DNA from: DATLGB01 sp038258425
GTDB lineage: Bacteria > Actinomycetota > Thermoleophilia > Solirubrobacterales > Solirubrobacteraceae
Direction of reading: 5' to 3'
Assembly: GCA_038258425.1 (NCBI GenBank)
Contig: JBBSPV010000006.1
Coordinates: 41,675-105,674, forward strand
DNA: 64,000 nucleotides
The notes below the pieces were generated by a model. The model was not told the DNA's origin and ran no database searches. It worked only from the letters and a program-made list of their open reading frames with translations. Of the stretch, positions 50,078-62,502 are shown in pieces (position 1 is the stretch's first letter; every line of letters begins with the position of its first letter). The position numbers were made by a program, and so were the translations under genes.

Positions 50078-51883
50078 TCAGCGCCGGCGCGGGGCCCGGA
50101 TGTCGGTGACGATGCCCGCCGCCACCTCGGCCGCCATGCCCACGGTCTCGGACACCGTCGGGTGCGGGTGCGAGGTCAGCGCGACGTCCAGGGCGTTGGC
50201 GCCGAGCTCGAGCGCGAGCACCGTCTCGGCGATCAGGTCGCCGGCGCCGACGCCGACGATCCCCGCGCCGAGCAGCCGCCCGCTCTCCGGCTCCACGAGG
50301 AGCTTCGTCGAGCCCTCGGTGCGGCCGATCCCGAGCGCCCGGCCCGAGGCCGCCCACGGGAACTTGTGCACCTCGTAGGGCACGTCGTCGGCCTTGGCCC
50401 GCGTCTCCGTCAGGCCCATCCAGGCGACCTCGGGATCCGTGTAGGCGACGGACGGGATGGCCTTGGCGTCGAAGGCCACGTCGTGGCCGGCGATGACCTC
50501 GGCGGCGACCTTGCCCTCGTGGGTCGCCTTGTGGGCGAGCATCGGCTCGCCGACGACGTCACCGATCGCGTGGATGTGGGGGACGTTCGTGCGCAGCTGC
50601 TCGTCGACCCGGATGAAGCCCCGCTCGTCGACCTCGACCCCGGCGGCGTCGGCGCCGATCCCGCCGCCGTTGGGCTTGCGGCCGACCGCGACGAGCACCC
50701 GGTCGAACGTCGCGTCGTCCAGGTCGTCGTCGCGCGTGCCCGAGCCCGAAGGGCTCTGGGTGAAGGTCACCCGCAGGCCGTCGTCGGTCGCCTCCACGCC
50801 GGACACGCTGACGCCGGTGTGGACGGCGGCGTAGCGCTCGCCGATGCGCTTGGCCAGCGGCTTGACGAGGTCGGGGTCGCAGCCCGGGATGAGCTGGTCG
50901 GCGAGCTCGACGACGGTGACCTCCGCGCCCAGCGCGTCGTAGACCGTCGCCATCTCCAGGCCGATGATGCCGCCCCCGATGACCAGCAGGCGGTCGGGGA
51001 CGTCCTCGAGCTCGAGCGCACCGGTGGAGTCCATGACGCGCGGGTCGTCGTCGGGCAAGAAGGGCAGGCTCGCGGCGGTGGAGCCGGCGGCGATGATCGC
51101 GTGCTCGAACCCGACCGTGGTGTCGCCGACGGTGAGGGCATGGGGGCCGGTGAACTTCGCCTCGCCGTGGAGGACGCGGACCTTGCGCTGCTTGGCGAGC
51201 CCGACGAGGCCGTCCGTGAGCTTCGTGACCGCGCCGTCCTTGAACGCGCGCACGCCGTCGAGATCCATCTCCGGCTCGCCGAAGGTCAGCCCGTGGGCCG
51301 GGGACGCCTCCGCCTCGGCGATCACCGCGGCGAGGTGCAGCAGCGCCTTGGAGGGGATGCAGCCGACGTTGAGGCAGACCCCGCCGAGGCGCTCGTGGCG
51401 CTCGACGAGCACGACGTCGAGGCCGAGGTCGGCGGCGCGGAAGGCCGCGGTGTAGCCGCCGGGGCCCGAGCCCAGGACGAGCACCTGGCAGGTCTCGTCC
51501 GCGTCGGGGACCTCGCCGCCGTCCGAGCCCTCCGCAGCGGGCGCGTCACCTTCCGCCTGGTCCTCATGCGCTTCGTGACGCGCGTCGGCAGACTCGTCCT
51601 CGTCGGAAGACTCGTCCTCGGCGGCGGGCTCGTCCTCGGCGTCCGAGCTCTCGACACCCTCGAGCGTCAGCAGTGGCGAGCCCTCGGAGACCTTGTCGCC
51701 GACCTCGACGAGCAACTCGGTGATCTTGCCCGCCTGCGGGGACGGCACCTCCATCGTCGCCTTGTCGGACTCCAGCGCGACCAGCGGGTCCTCCTCCGCG
51801 ACCTCCTGGCCGACCTCGACCAGCACCTCGACGACCGGGACGTCGGTGAAGTCGCCGATGTCGGGGACCTTGATCTCGCTCAC
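50078..51883 (-). CDS. lpdA: dihydrolipoyl dehydrogenase (E3) with N-terminal lipoyl domain
   Basis: A 601-residue E3 of pyruvate dehydrogenase that reoxidises dihydrolipoamide with NAD+. Residues 1-75 are a lipoyl domain with the modified Lys in LVALESDKATMEVPSP. An acidic linker of about 50 residues follows. Then come the FAD domain (LVLGSGPGGYTAAFRAADLG), the redox disulphide in GGVCLNVGCIPSK, the NAD motif LLVIGGGIIGLEMATVYDAL and the C-terminal HPHPTVSE with the catalytic His-Glu. The start GTG overlaps the E2 stop (GTGA). The lipoyl domain DNA is nearly identical to that of the E2 gene. Confidence 0.95.
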   Translation of the reverse strand: MSEIKVPDIGDFTDVPVVEVLVEVGQEVAEEDPLVALESDKATMEVPSPQAGKITELLVEVGDKVSEGSPLLTLEGVESSDAEDEPAAEDESSDEDESADARHEAHEDQAEGDAPAAEGSDGGEVPDADETCQVLVLGSGPGGYTAAFRAADLGLDVVLVERHERLGGVCLNVGCIPSKALLHLAAVIAEAEASPAHGLTFGEPEMDLDGVRAFKDGAVTKLTDGLVGLAKQRKVRVLHGEAKFTGPHALTVGDTTVGFEHAIIAAGSTAASLPFLPDDDPRVMDSTGALELEDVPDRLLVIGGGIIGLEMATVYDALGAEVTVVELADQLIPGCDPDLVKPLAKRIGERYAAVHTGVSVSGVEATDDGLRVTFTQSPSGSGTRDDDLDDATFDRVLVAVGRKPNGGGIGADAAGVEVDERGFIRVDEQLRTNVPHIHAIGDVVGEPMLAHKATHEGKVAAEVIAGHDVAFDAKAIPSVAYTDPEVAWMGLTETRAKADDVPYEVHKFPWAASGRALGIGRTEGSTKLLVEPESGRLLGAGIVGVGAGDLIAETVLALELGANALDVALTSHPHPTVSETVGMAAEVAAGIVTDIRAPRRR

Positions 51884-53174
51884 AGCAGCACCTTCCGCAG
51901 GTCGCCCAGCACGCCGGCCAGGTGGTGGGTGAAGCGCGCGGCGAGCGCGCCGTCGATGACTCGGTGGTCGTAGGAGAGCGACAGGGGGACGATCAGTCGC
52001 GGGATGAACTGCGCCCCGTCCCAGACCGGTTTGGTCGCCGAGCGGCTGACGCCGAGGATGGCGACCTCGGGCGGGTTGATGATCGGCGTGAACGCCGTGC
52101 CGCCGATGCCGCCGAGCGAGGAGATCGTGAACGTCGCGCCACGCATCTCCTCCCCCTTGAGCTTGCCCTCGCGCGCCCGGCCGGAGAGGTCGATCAACTC
52201 GCCGGCGATCTCGAGGATGCCCTTGCGGTCCACGTCGCGGATGACCGGGACGAGCAGGCCGTTGGGCGTGTCCGCGGCGAAGCCGAGGTGGTAGTGGCGC
52301 TTGAGGATCAGTTCCTCGCCGTCGAGGGAGGCGTTGACCACCGGGTGGGCCTTGAGCGAGGCGACGCACGCCTTCATGAGCAGGGCGACCATCGTGACCT
52401 TGACGTCCTGGCTCGCGTTGGTCTCCTTGCGGAAGGCCTCGAGGTCGGTGATGTCGGCCTCGTCGAACTGCGTGACGTGGGGGATGGTCTGCCACGCCTC
52501 CTGCAGGCGCGGCCCGGAGATCTTCTGGATCCGCGTGAGGGCGACGCGCTCGTCGCCGGCGTCGGCCGCCGCCGCGGGGGCGGGCGCGGCCTCGGCCGCG
52601 TCCGGCGTCGCCTCGCCGCCCTCGCCGGCGCCCTCGACGTCCTCGAGCGTGATGCGGCCGCCGCGGCCCGAGCCCTGCACCGTGGCGAGGTCCACGCCGC
52701 GCTCGCGGGCGAGGCGGCGGGCGGAAGGGCTCGCGTAGACCGGGCCGTCGCCGGAGCCGCTCTCCGGGGCGTCCTCGGCCTCCTGGACCTGCGGCGCGGC
52801 GGCGGCCTTCGGCTCGGCTTCGTCCGACGCGTCGGACTCCTCCGCCGCCTGGGCCTCGTCGGCCTCGGGCCGCGCCTCGGCTGGGTCGCGCGTGTCCTCC
52901 TGCTCGGCGTCGGCCGTCCCGCCGTCGCCGTCACCGTCACCGTCGCCGTCCGGGGAGAGCCGCAGCAGCAGCGTCCCCTCGGACACCTTGTCGCCGACGG
53001 AGACCTCGATCCCCTCGACGGTGCCGGCCGCGGGCGACGGCACCTCCATCGTCGCCTTGTCCGACTCCAGCGCGACGAGCGGGTCCTCCTCGGCCACGGC
53101 CTGGCCGACCTCGACGAGGACCTCGATCACCGGCACGTCCTCGAAGTCCCCGATGTCGGGGACCTTGACCTCCG

Positions 53175-53187
<13 letters not shown>
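51880..53187 (-). CDS. aceF: dihydrolipoamide acetyltransferase (E2)
   Basis: A 435-residue E2 core enzyme of pyruvate dehydrogenase. One lipoyl domain (residues 1-80, Lys in ESDKATMEVPSP) is followed by an acidic Ala/Glu/Asp linker. The peripheral-subunit-binding domain is YASPSARRLARERGVDLATV-QGSGRGGRI. The catalytic domain ends with the acetyltransferase motif YDHRVIDGALAARF. A single lipoyl domain and a second one on E3 is an unusual split. It starts at ATG 53187, overlapping the E1 stop by 13 bp. Confidence 0.95.
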
Positions 53188-55819
<2,632 letters not shown>

Positions 55820-55823
<4 letters not shown>

Positions 55824-56527
55824 CTGCGAATCACCTCGTTGCTCCGCTCGAAGTAGTCCGGATGCTGCTCGCGGAGATCATCCAACACTGACAGGACCAT
55901 GCGCAGGTGGTGGCGCAGCGCGGCCTCGGCGGCGTCCGGGTCGCCGGCGGCGACGGCGCGCACGACGGCGTGGTGCTCGGCGACCATCTCCTCGAGGTAG
56001 CGCGGCTGGGGCAGGCTCAGGCGGCGGACGCGGTTGAGGTGGCTGTTCGCGCGGCCGGCCAGCGCCCACGCGACCTCGTGGCCCGAGAGCGCGCACAACG
56101 CGGCGTGCAGCTCGTCGTCGAGCGCGTAGAAGCCGTCCGTGTCGCCCGCGTCGCGCACCTCGGCCTGGCGGTCGAGGATGCGGCCGAGGCCGGCGACGTC
56201 GGCCGGGCCCGCGCGCTCGGCGGCGAGGCGGATGGCGGCGCCCTCGAGCGCCTCCCGGACGAACTGCGCGTCGGCGACGGCGGCGTCGGAGATGCGCGCC
56301 ACGAAGGTCCCGAGCTGGGGGACGATCTCGACGAGCCGGTCGTCGCGGAGCTTCACGAGCGCCTCCCGCACCGGGGTGCGGCTGACGCCGAGGGCGCCGG
56401 CGAGCTCCGCCTCCGACAGGCGGCGGCCGGGCACGAGCTCGAGGGTCACGATGGCGTCGCGCAGGGCGTCGTAGACGTGCTCGCGCGCGCGGGTCGCGAC
56501 GCGGGTGCCGAGGGTCATGGGGGCCAC
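55820..56527 (-). CDS. GntR-family (FCD/FadR-type) transcriptional regulator, PDH operon leader
   Basis: A 235-residue regulator. The N-terminal winged helix (residues 10-75) has HVYDALRDAIVTLELVPGRR then LSEAELAGALGVSRTPVREAL. The C-terminal all-helical FCD domain has ligand/metal residues in DLDD-like YALDDELHAALCALSGH and EHHAVVRAVAAGDPDAAEAAL. As first gene of the pyruvate dehydrogenase operon (4-bp overlap with aceE), it is very likely its regulator, in the manner of PdhR. The ligand is probably a 2-oxo or hydroxy acid such as pyruvate or lactate (inference). Confidence 0.9.
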
Positions 56528-56535
56528 CGGAATAC

Positions 56536-56549
56536 TTGTATGGTAACAA
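56536..56549 (-). promoter_or_regulatory. candidate GntR operator
   Basis: TTGTATGGTAACAA, an inverted repeat (TTGT...ACAA) in an AT-rich patch 9 bp upstream of the GntR start codon and 6 bp from the 3' end of recD2. It fits the TnGTnnnACnA style of FCD-type operators loosely and is well placed for autoregulation. Confidence 0.4.
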
Positions 56550-56554
56550 CCCAG

Positions 56555-58687
56555 TCAACCGTCGAAGGCTTCGAGGCGGTCCGTGAGCCGGGAGACCCGG
56601 CGCGTGGTGTCCGCCCGCGCCGCCGCGGCGGCGACCGTCTCGCGGCGCCCGACGATGACCGTGGCTCGCCGCGCGCGGGTCATCGCCGTGTAGAGCATCT
56701 CGCGTCGCAGGAAGGCGGCGCCCGCGGCGGGATGGGCCACGACGACCCCGACGGGGAGCTCGATGCCCTGGCCCTTGTGGACCGAGCAGGCGTAGGCGAG
56801 CTGCAGCCGGCCCGCCTCCTCCTCGGGCACGTCCACCGCGACGCCATCGGCCTCGACGGCGACGAGCTCGTCGCGCACGCCGAGCAGACGCAGCACCGTC
56901 CCGTTCATGAGGCCGAGGTCGTGGAGGTTGCGGCCGGAGAGCATGACCTTGTCGCCGACGCGCAGCCGGCCGCCGAGCACGGGCTCGCCCCCGGGGTTCA
57001 GCGCGTCGCGCAGCGCGGCGTTGAGCGCGTCGATGCCGAGCGCCCCGCGGTAGACGGGCGCGAAGACCTGGATGTCCTCGACGGAGGCGACGCCGTAGTG
57101 GCGGGGCAGGCGCTCCGCCACGAGCGAGACGACCTCGGAGAGCGCTGCGCGCGGGTCGTCGCGCTCGACGAGGAAGAGGTCGCGACGCAGCTCGTCGCGG
57201 GGCGCGAAGTCCGGTGCCTGGCCCCGCCGCACGGCGTGGGCGCCGCGGACGATCATCGACCCGGCGGCCTGGCGGAAGACGTGGGTGAGCTCGCTCGCCG
57301 GCACCCGCCCGGACCCGACGAGCTCGGCGAACGGCTTGCCGGCGCCGACCGGCGCGAGCTGGTCCTGATCGCCGACGAGCACCACGTGCATGCGCGGGCC
57401 CACCGCCCGCAGCAGGGTCACGAGCAGCTCGAGGTTGGCCATCGAGGTCTCGTCCACGACGAGCAGGTCGCCGGGCAGCGGCGCGTGCTCGTCGCGCTGG
57501 GGCCCCTGGCCGGGGATCCAGCCGAGCGCGGCGTGGACGGTGGACGCCTCCAGGCCGGTGGACTCGGCCACCCGGCGCGCGGCGCGGCCGGTGGGGGCGA
57601 TGAGCGTCACCCGGGCCGCGAGCGCGTGCGCGGCCGCGCAGATGAGCCGGGTCGTCGCGGTCTTGCCCGTGCCCGGCCCGCCCGTGACGAGCGAGAGGCG
57701 GTGCGCGAGCGCGTGAGCGACCGCGGCCGACTGGGCGGGCGCGGGCGTGAGGTCGACGTCCGCGGCGGACGGCGCGGAGCGCCCGCCGAGCCTCGCGGAG
57801 GGCGCGGCCGCGACGAGGTCGTGCACGCGGCGGGCGAGCTCGCGCTCCAGCGCGGCCGTCGGGGGCCGGTAGAGGAAGCCGTCGTCGACGAGGACGGCGC
57901 TGCGCTCGGCGGCCTCACGCACCAGCGCCTCGCCGTCCAGCGCCGTCTCGAGCACCCGCGCGGTGCGGCCGAGCGCCTCGGACGCCGGCAGGCACGTGGA
58001 GCCGTCGCGCTCGGCCTCGGCGAGGACGTGGACGAGCCCTGCGACGGCGCGCGCGGGCGACCCCGAGGCGACGCCGCCGGCGACGGCGATCCGGTCCGCC
58101 GTGGCGAAGCCGACGCCGAAGACGCCGGTGAGCTCGTACGGCTCCTCGCGCAGCACCTGCAGCGCGCGCGGGCCGTAGTGGCGGTCCAGGCGCCCGACGA
58201 GCCAGGCGAGCCCGTGCGGCGCCAGCAGCAGGTGCAGCGCGCGCGTCGCGCGCAGTGCGTCCCACGAGGCGGCGGCGTGCGCGGCCTGGCGCGCGCCGAG
58301 GCCGGCGCCGGCGAACGCCCGGCGCGGGTCGGCGTCGATCGCGTCCAGCACGCCGGGGCCGTGGCGGTCGAGCAGCCGCTGCGCCCGGGCCGGGCCGATC
58401 CCCGTGACCCGCTCGAGGTACGCGCGCAGCGCGGGGTCGCCCGTCGGCGCGAGCGGCTCGGCGCGCTGTGCGCGCACCTGCAGGCCGAAGCGCCGGTCGT
58501 CCTGCCAGGTGCCGGTGACTGCGGCCCGCTCGCCCGCCTCGAGGTGCGAGACCGGGCCGACGACCACGATCTCGTCCCCGTCGCGGTCGGCCTCGACCAC
58601 CGCCCACCCACCGTCGGGCGCGCTGAAGCGCACGCGGGTGACCGTCACCTCGTCCTCGAAGCCCGTCCCCGGCGCGCCCTCGACCAT
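56555..58687 (-). CDS. recD2: RecD2-like SF1B DNA helicase
   Basis: A 710-residue 5'-3' helicase related to RecD2. An N-terminal OB-like region and tandem HhH motifs (LERVTGIGPARAQRLLDRHG and ELTGVFGVGFATADRIAVAG) precede the motor. Walker A is SLVTGGPGTGKTATTRLICA, motif Ia is LIAPTGRAARRVAE, the DExx box is LLVVDETSMANLEL, and the SF1 C-terminal motif VHKGQGIELPVGVVV (SxxKxQG) precedes TAMTRARRATVIVG. No RecB or RecC gene accompanies it, as usual for RecD2. It lies directly upstream of the GntR operon on the same strand but probably in a separate unit. Confidence 0.9.
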   Translation of the reverse strand: MVEGAPGTGFEDEVTVTRVRFSAPDGGWAVVEADRDGDEIVVVGPVSHLEAGERAAVTGTWQDDRRFGLQVRAQRAEPLAPTGDPALRAYLERVTGIGPARAQRLLDRHGPGVLDAIDADPRRAFAGAGLGARQAAHAAASWDALRATRALHLLLAPHGLAWLVGRLDRHYGPRALQVLREEPYELTGVFGVGFATADRIAVAGGVASGSPARAVAGLVHVLAEAERDGSTCLPASEALGRTARVLETALDGEALVREAAERSAVLVDDGFLYRPPTAALERELARRVHDLVAAAPSARLGGRSAPSAADVDLTPAPAQSAAVAHALAHRLSLVTGGPGTGKTATTRLICAAAHALAARVTLIAPTGRAARRVAESTGLEASTVHAALGWIPGQGPQRDEHAPLPGDLLVVDETSMANLELLVTLLRAVGPRMHVVLVGDQDQLAPVGAGKPFAELVGSGRVPASELTHVFRQAAGSMIVRGAHAVRRGQAPDFAPRDELRRDLFLVERDDPRAALSEVVSLVAERLPRHYGVASVEDIQVFAPVYRGALGIDALNAALRDALNPGGEPVLGGRLRVGDKVMLSGRNLHDLGLMNGTVLRLLGVRDELVAVEADGVAVDVPEEEAGRLQLAYACSVHKGQGIELPVGVVVAHPAAGAAFLRREMLYTAMTRARRATVIVGRRETVAAAAARADTTRRVSRLTDRLEAFDG

Positions 58688-58726
58688 GGACCAACCGTAT
58701 GCCCGGGCGGGCGTAGTCTCGCCCCC

Positions 58727-59350
58727 GTGACCACGGGACTGACGACTCTCGACGACGGCCTGCCGCGCTGCGGCTGGGGCGCGTCGACGCCGGAGTACGT
58801 CGCGTACCACGACACGGAGTGGGGGCGCCCCGTGACCGGCGAGCGCGAGCTGTTCGAGCGGATGACGCTCGAGGCCTTCCAGTCCGGCCTGTCCTGGCTG
58901 ACCATCCTGCACAAGCGCGAGGCCTTCCGCGCGGCGTTCCGGGGCTTCGAGCTCGAGGCCGTCGCGACGTTCGGCGAGGCCGACGTCGACCGCCTGCTCG
59001 CCGACGCGGCCATCGTCCGCAACCGGGCCAAGATCCGCGCGGCGATCACGAACGCCCGCGCGCTGCTGGACCTCCACGCCGCCGGCGGGACGCTCGCCGG
59101 GCTGCTGTGGGCGACCCGCCTCGACGGACCCGCGCCGCGGAGCTCGGCGGAGGTGCCGGCCACCACCCCGGCGTCGACGGCGCTCGCCGGCGATCTCAAG
59201 CGCCGCGGCTTCGTCTTCGTCGGGCCGACGACGCTCTACGCCGGCATGCAGGCCTGCGGCGTCGTCGACGACCACCTCGAGGGCTGCTGGGTGCGCCCGG
59301 ACGTCGAGCGCGAGCGGGCGGCCGTCAGTCCACCAGGTCGCGCCGCTTGA
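58727..59350 (+). CDS. tag: DNA-3-methyladenine glycosylase I
   Basis: A 207-residue Tag glycosylase removing 3-methyladenine from alkylated DNA. It opens with RCGWGASTPEYVAYHDTEWG (Cys and His zinc ligands). LEAFQSGLSWLTILHKREAF and VRNRAKIRAAITNARALL carry the base-recognition part, and it ends GVVDDHLEGCW, supplying the last His and Cys ligands. GTG 58727 is 39 bp from the divergent recD2 ATG. Two repair genes share this promoter region. Its end overlaps the convergent methyltransferase by 26 bp. Confidence 0.93.
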   Translation: MTTGLTTLDDGLPRCGWGASTPEYVAYHDTEWGRPVTGERELFERMTLEAFQSGLSWLTILHKREAFRAAFRGFELEAVATFGEADVDRLLADAAIVRNRAKIRAAITNARALLDLHAAGGTLAGLLWATRLDGPAPRSSAEVPATTPASTALAGDLKRRGFVFVGPTTLYAGMQACGVVDDHLEGCWVRPDVERERAAVSPPGRAA

Positions 59351-60095
59351 CGCCGACGAACGCGACGTAGTCCAGCGGCTCACCGGTGACCGAGAGGCGG
59401 TGGCGGTAGCGCTTGCGGGCGACGACCTCGAGGCAGTCATCGTCGACCGCCCGGCGCACGAGGCCCGCGAACCCGCTCGCGTCCGCATCGGCGAGGAACT
59501 CGTCCTTGAGGGTGAACGCGACCAGGCCCCCGGTCTCCACGTAGCCGAGGGCCGCGCTGAACGCCGCGGGCGGGATGTCGCCGAAACCGAGGGCCGCAAC
59601 CGTCGTCAGGCAGTTGAAGCGCGCGTCGGCCAGCGCGCGATCCTCGTCCGGCGACAGCGCGGTCAGGTCGGCCACGAGGTAGTCGTCGTACACATCCGGG
59701 CGGTCGCGCTCGGCAGCGGCCGCGGCTTCCGGAAGGATGTCGACGCCGACCACGTGCTCGGCGCCGATGTCGCGCAGCTCCTCGCCGACCATCCCGTTGC
59801 CCGCGCCCACGTCGAGCACCCGGAGGTCGTCGTCGCGGCCGCGGGCGTCGAGCGCCGAGCGCAACAGCCGCACCACCGTGGGGGGCGATGCACATTCGAG
59901 CTCGGTGTAGAAGAGCTGCTCGTAGAGGCCGGACTGCTCGTAGATCGCCTCGTAGTCGTGAAACCGGATCTGCTGCCACTCGCCGTCGAGGGCGACCTCG
60001 CACCCCTCCTCGTCCTGGCGGACACCGTGCTGGTGCCGCTGCGGAAAGCGGATGTCGTAGGGGCGGGTGGTGACAGGTTGTCCGGAGGCTGACAT
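59325..60095 (-). CDS. class I SAM-dependent methyltransferase
   Basis: A 256-residue methyltransferase. After an 85-residue N-terminal part (DIRFPQRHQHGVRQDEEGCEV, FHDYEAIYEQSGLYEQLFY) comes the SAM motif I LRVLDVGAGNGMVGEELRD. The acidic residue in VVGVDILPEAAAAAERDRPD and VADLTALSPD follow. The closing strand part is VAFTLKDEFLAD. The N-terminal MSASGQPV start (ATG 60095) fits. The substrate is unknown; length and layout are like uncharacterised actinobacterial type-11/25 methyltransferases. Confidence 0.82.
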   Translation of the reverse strand: MSASGQPVTTRPYDIRFPQRHQHGVRQDEEGCEVALDGEWQQIRFHDYEAIYEQSGLYEQLFYTELECASPPTVVRLLRSALDARGRDDDLRVLDVGAGNGMVGEELRDIGAEHVVGVDILPEAAAAAERDRPDVYDDYLVADLTALSPDEDRALADARFNCLTTVAALGFGDIPPAAFSAALGYVETGGLVAFTLKDEFLADADASGFAGLVRRAVDDDCLEVVARKRYRHRLSVTGEPLDYVAFVGVKRRDLVD

Positions 60096-60153
60096 ATTTT
60101 GGCCGTACCCCAGGGAGCCGCACGGTGAACCAACCGGGGAGTGCCGTCGCGCC

Positions 60154-61335
60154 TCACCCGGCCGGCAGCACCAGGCCGTGCACCTCGCCGAAGGCCACGC
60201 GTCCGGCCCGGCCGCGCAGGATCACCGTGTCGCCATCCTCCAGGTAGGTGCGCTCCCCGCCGCCGGCGAGCGCGATCGGCTCGCGGCCGTCCCACGTCGC
60301 CTCCAGCAGGCAGCCGCGCTCGCCCGGCTCCGGCCCGGAGATCGTGCCGGAGGCGAACAGGTCGCCGGCTCGCAGCGTCGCCCCGCCCGCGACGGCGTGG
60401 CGGAGCTGCTGCTCGGGACTCCAGTGCAGCTCGCGAGCGTTCGTGTGGGTGACGACGGTCTCCCCGGCATCCCCGGGCGGGACGAGCACGAGCTCGAGGT
60501 CGACGTCCAGCGCCCGCGGCTCGTGCACCCGCAGGTACGGCAGCGGGTTCTGCGGCGGACCGGGGACGCGCCGGCCGGCGAGCGCGGCGGCGGGCACCAC
60601 CCAGGCGGACATCGAGGTCGCGAACGCCTTGCCGAGGTAGGGGCCGAGCGGCTGGGACTCCCAGCGCTGGACCTCGCGCGCGCTCCAGTCGTTGACCAGC
60701 ACGAACCCGAAGGCCTCACCCCCGGGACCGGGAAGGACCCCGAGCTCGAGCTCGGCGTCGAGGCGCCGCTCGGGCCCGTGGGTCGGCCCGGCCTCGGCAG
60801 GACCCGGCGGCCGCTGGCCCGTCGGCCGCCGGACCGGCGTGCCCGAGACGACGATGCCGCCGGCGCGGCCGTGGTAGCCGATCGGGACCTGGTGCCAGTT
60901 GCGCGGCAGGGGTGCGTCGGAGCCCGGGCGCAGGATGCGCCCGGCGTTCGTGGCGTGCGCCTCCGAGGCGTAGCCGTCGACGAAATCGGCCACCGCGACC
61001 GGCAACAGCGCCTCGCAGTCGGCCAGCGGTCGCAGCGCCGCCTCCACCGCGGGCCGCTGCGCATCGCCGTCGCCGTCCAGGAGCGCGACGAGCCGCTCGC
61101 GCAGCGCCGTCCACGCCGGCGGCCCGAGGGCGATCAGGCCGTTGAGGTCCGGGCCGCGCAGCGCGTCCAGCCACTCCGCGTCTCCGAAGATCTCCGTCGG
61201 CCCCGCGAGGTCCAGCGCGAGCTCGCCCACGCGGACCGCCGGGCGCGGCGGCCCACCCTCGAACCGCACGACGCCAAGGGCGAGGTTCTCCAGCCCGAAG
61301 CCCGAGCCGTCCGCGCCCGGGACCCAGGTCGGCAC
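60154..61335 (-). CDS. fahA: fumarylacetoacetase
   Basis: A 393-residue enzyme cleaving fumarylacetoacetate to fumarate and acetoacetate, the last step of tyrosine/homogentisate breakdown. It has an N-terminal SH3-like domain (residues 1-110) with GFGLENLALGVV, then the FAH core. LPRNWHQVPIGYHGRAGGIV, GTPVRRPTGQ, AELELGVLPGPG, VNDWSAREVQRWE and GDLFASGTISGP are all characteristic. It starts 3 bases after the desaturase stop, so they share a transcript. No homogentisate dioxygenase gene is in view. Confidence 0.92.
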   Translation of the reverse strand: MPTWVPGADGSGFGLENLALGVVRFEGGPPRPAVRVGELALDLAGPTEIFGDAEWLDALRGPDLNGLIALGPPAWTALRERLVALLDGDGDAQRPAVEAALRPLADCEALLPVAVADFVDGYASEAHATNAGRILRPGSDAPLPRNWHQVPIGYHGRAGGIVVSGTPVRRPTGQRPPGPAEAGPTHGPERRLDAELELGVLPGPGGEAFGFVLVNDWSAREVQRWESQPLGPYLGKAFATSMSAWVVPAAALAGRRVPGPPQNPLPYLRVHEPRALDVDLELVLVPPGDAGETVVTHTNARELHWSPEQQLRHAVAGGATLRAGDLFASGTISGPEPGERGCLLEATWDGREPIALAGGGERTYLEDGDTVILRGRAGRVAFGEVHGLVLPAG

Positions 61336-61338
61336 GGC

Positions 61339-62418
61339 TCAGGCGGCGGCGCGGACCTCGCGCCAGGTCAGCAGCCGGCCGGCGCGCGGATCCCAGACCT
61401 TCAGCCGCGTCGCCTTGCAGCCGCCCCAGAACGTGAGCACGGGCACGTCGCGGAAGAGCGCGACGTTGTCGTGCGCGGCCTGCAGGTGGTAGTTCGGGAC
61501 GCGCGCGCTGAGGTGGTGGACGTGGTGCAGCCCGATGTTGCCCGAGAAGAACTGCAGCAGCTTGGGGAGCTTGAGGTAGGACGAGCCCCGCAGCGCCGCG
61601 TCGGCGTAGGTCCACTTGTCCTGGCTCTCCCAGTAGGTGTCCTCGAACTGGTGCTGGACGTAGAACAGGTAGACGCCGCTGGCGCCGGCGAGGAACGCCG
61701 TCGGCACCTGGATGAGCAGGAACGTCTGCCAGCCGATGAGCAGGCAGAGCCCGCCAACGAGCACGATCAGTGCGAGGTTCGTGGCCATGACGCTGCGCTT
61801 GATGCGCGGCCGGTCGTCGGCGCTGTACAGGCGCGGCTGGATCATCAGCGCCCACAGCCAGCCGACGCCGAACATGATCACCGGGTTGCGGAACGTGCGG
61901 TAGGCGACGCGGCCGCCGAGCGGGCGGGCGCGGTACTCGTCGACCGTGATGGTCTCCACGTCGCCGGCGCCGCGGCGGTCGAGGTCGCCCGCCGTGGCGT
62001 GGTGCACGGCGTGGTCGTGGCGCCACGCCTGGTACGGCGTGAAGACGAGCGTGCCCACGATCGCTCCGAGGACGTGGTTGCCGCGCTTGGACGCCAGGTA
62101 GGACCCGTGCGCGCAGTCGTGGAAGACGATGAAGCTGCGCAGGAGGAAGCCACCGGTCGGCACGGCGACGAGCAGCGTCAGCCAGTAGGAGACGTCCGCG
62201 CGGATCATGAGGTACATCGCCCCGGAGAGGGCGAGATACGGGACGACGGACGTCAGGAGCCCGAGGACGCTCTTGAGCCGGTCGGGCCTCGCGTAGGGCG
62301 CGATCGCCGGCTTCCAGTACGCGCCTGCGGCATGCACTTGTGACGCGGCGGGCGCGTCGACGGTCGTCTGGCTCAAGCTCGGCTCCCTCGGTGACTCTGG
62401 TGACGCACGTGCGCGCAC
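61339..62418 (-). CDS. membrane fatty acid desaturase
   Basis: A 359-residue di-iron membrane desaturase introducing a double bond into acyl chains. The three histidine boxes are HDCAHGS, HDHAVHH and HHVHH (the last as IGLHHVHHLSARVPNYHLQ). About four transmembrane helices include LLTSVVPYLALSGAMYLMI and IVLVGGLCLLIGWQTFLLI. The start GTG 62418 gives a polar N-terminus; ATG or GTG positions inside would remove it without touching the core. It is coupled to fahA downstream. Acyl-lipid versus acyl-CoA substrate is undecided. Confidence 0.9.
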   Translation of the reverse strand: MRARASPESPREPSLSQTTVDAPAASQVHAAGAYWKPAIAPYARPDRLKSVLGLLTSVVPYLALSGAMYLMIRADVSYWLTLLVAVPTGGFLLRSFIVFHDCAHGSYLASKRGNHVLGAIVGTLVFTPYQAWRHDHAVHHATAGDLDRRGAGDVETITVDEYRARPLGGRVAYRTFRNPVIMFGVGWLWALMIQPRLYSADDRPRIKRSVMATNLALIVLVGGLCLLIGWQTFLLIQVPTAFLAGASGVYLFYVQHQFEDTYWESQDKWTYADAALRGSSYLKLPKLLQFFSGNIGLHHVHHLSARVPNYHLQAAHDNVALFRDVPVLTFWGGCKATRLKVWDPRAGRLLTWREVRAAA

Positions 62419-62502
62419 CGCGATCCTAGCTTCCGACCACGGGCGTTGGGCTCAGGGACTTCCCAGGTTCGACCCAGTCCATGTGCAGGGCGTGCTCCGA
62501 GC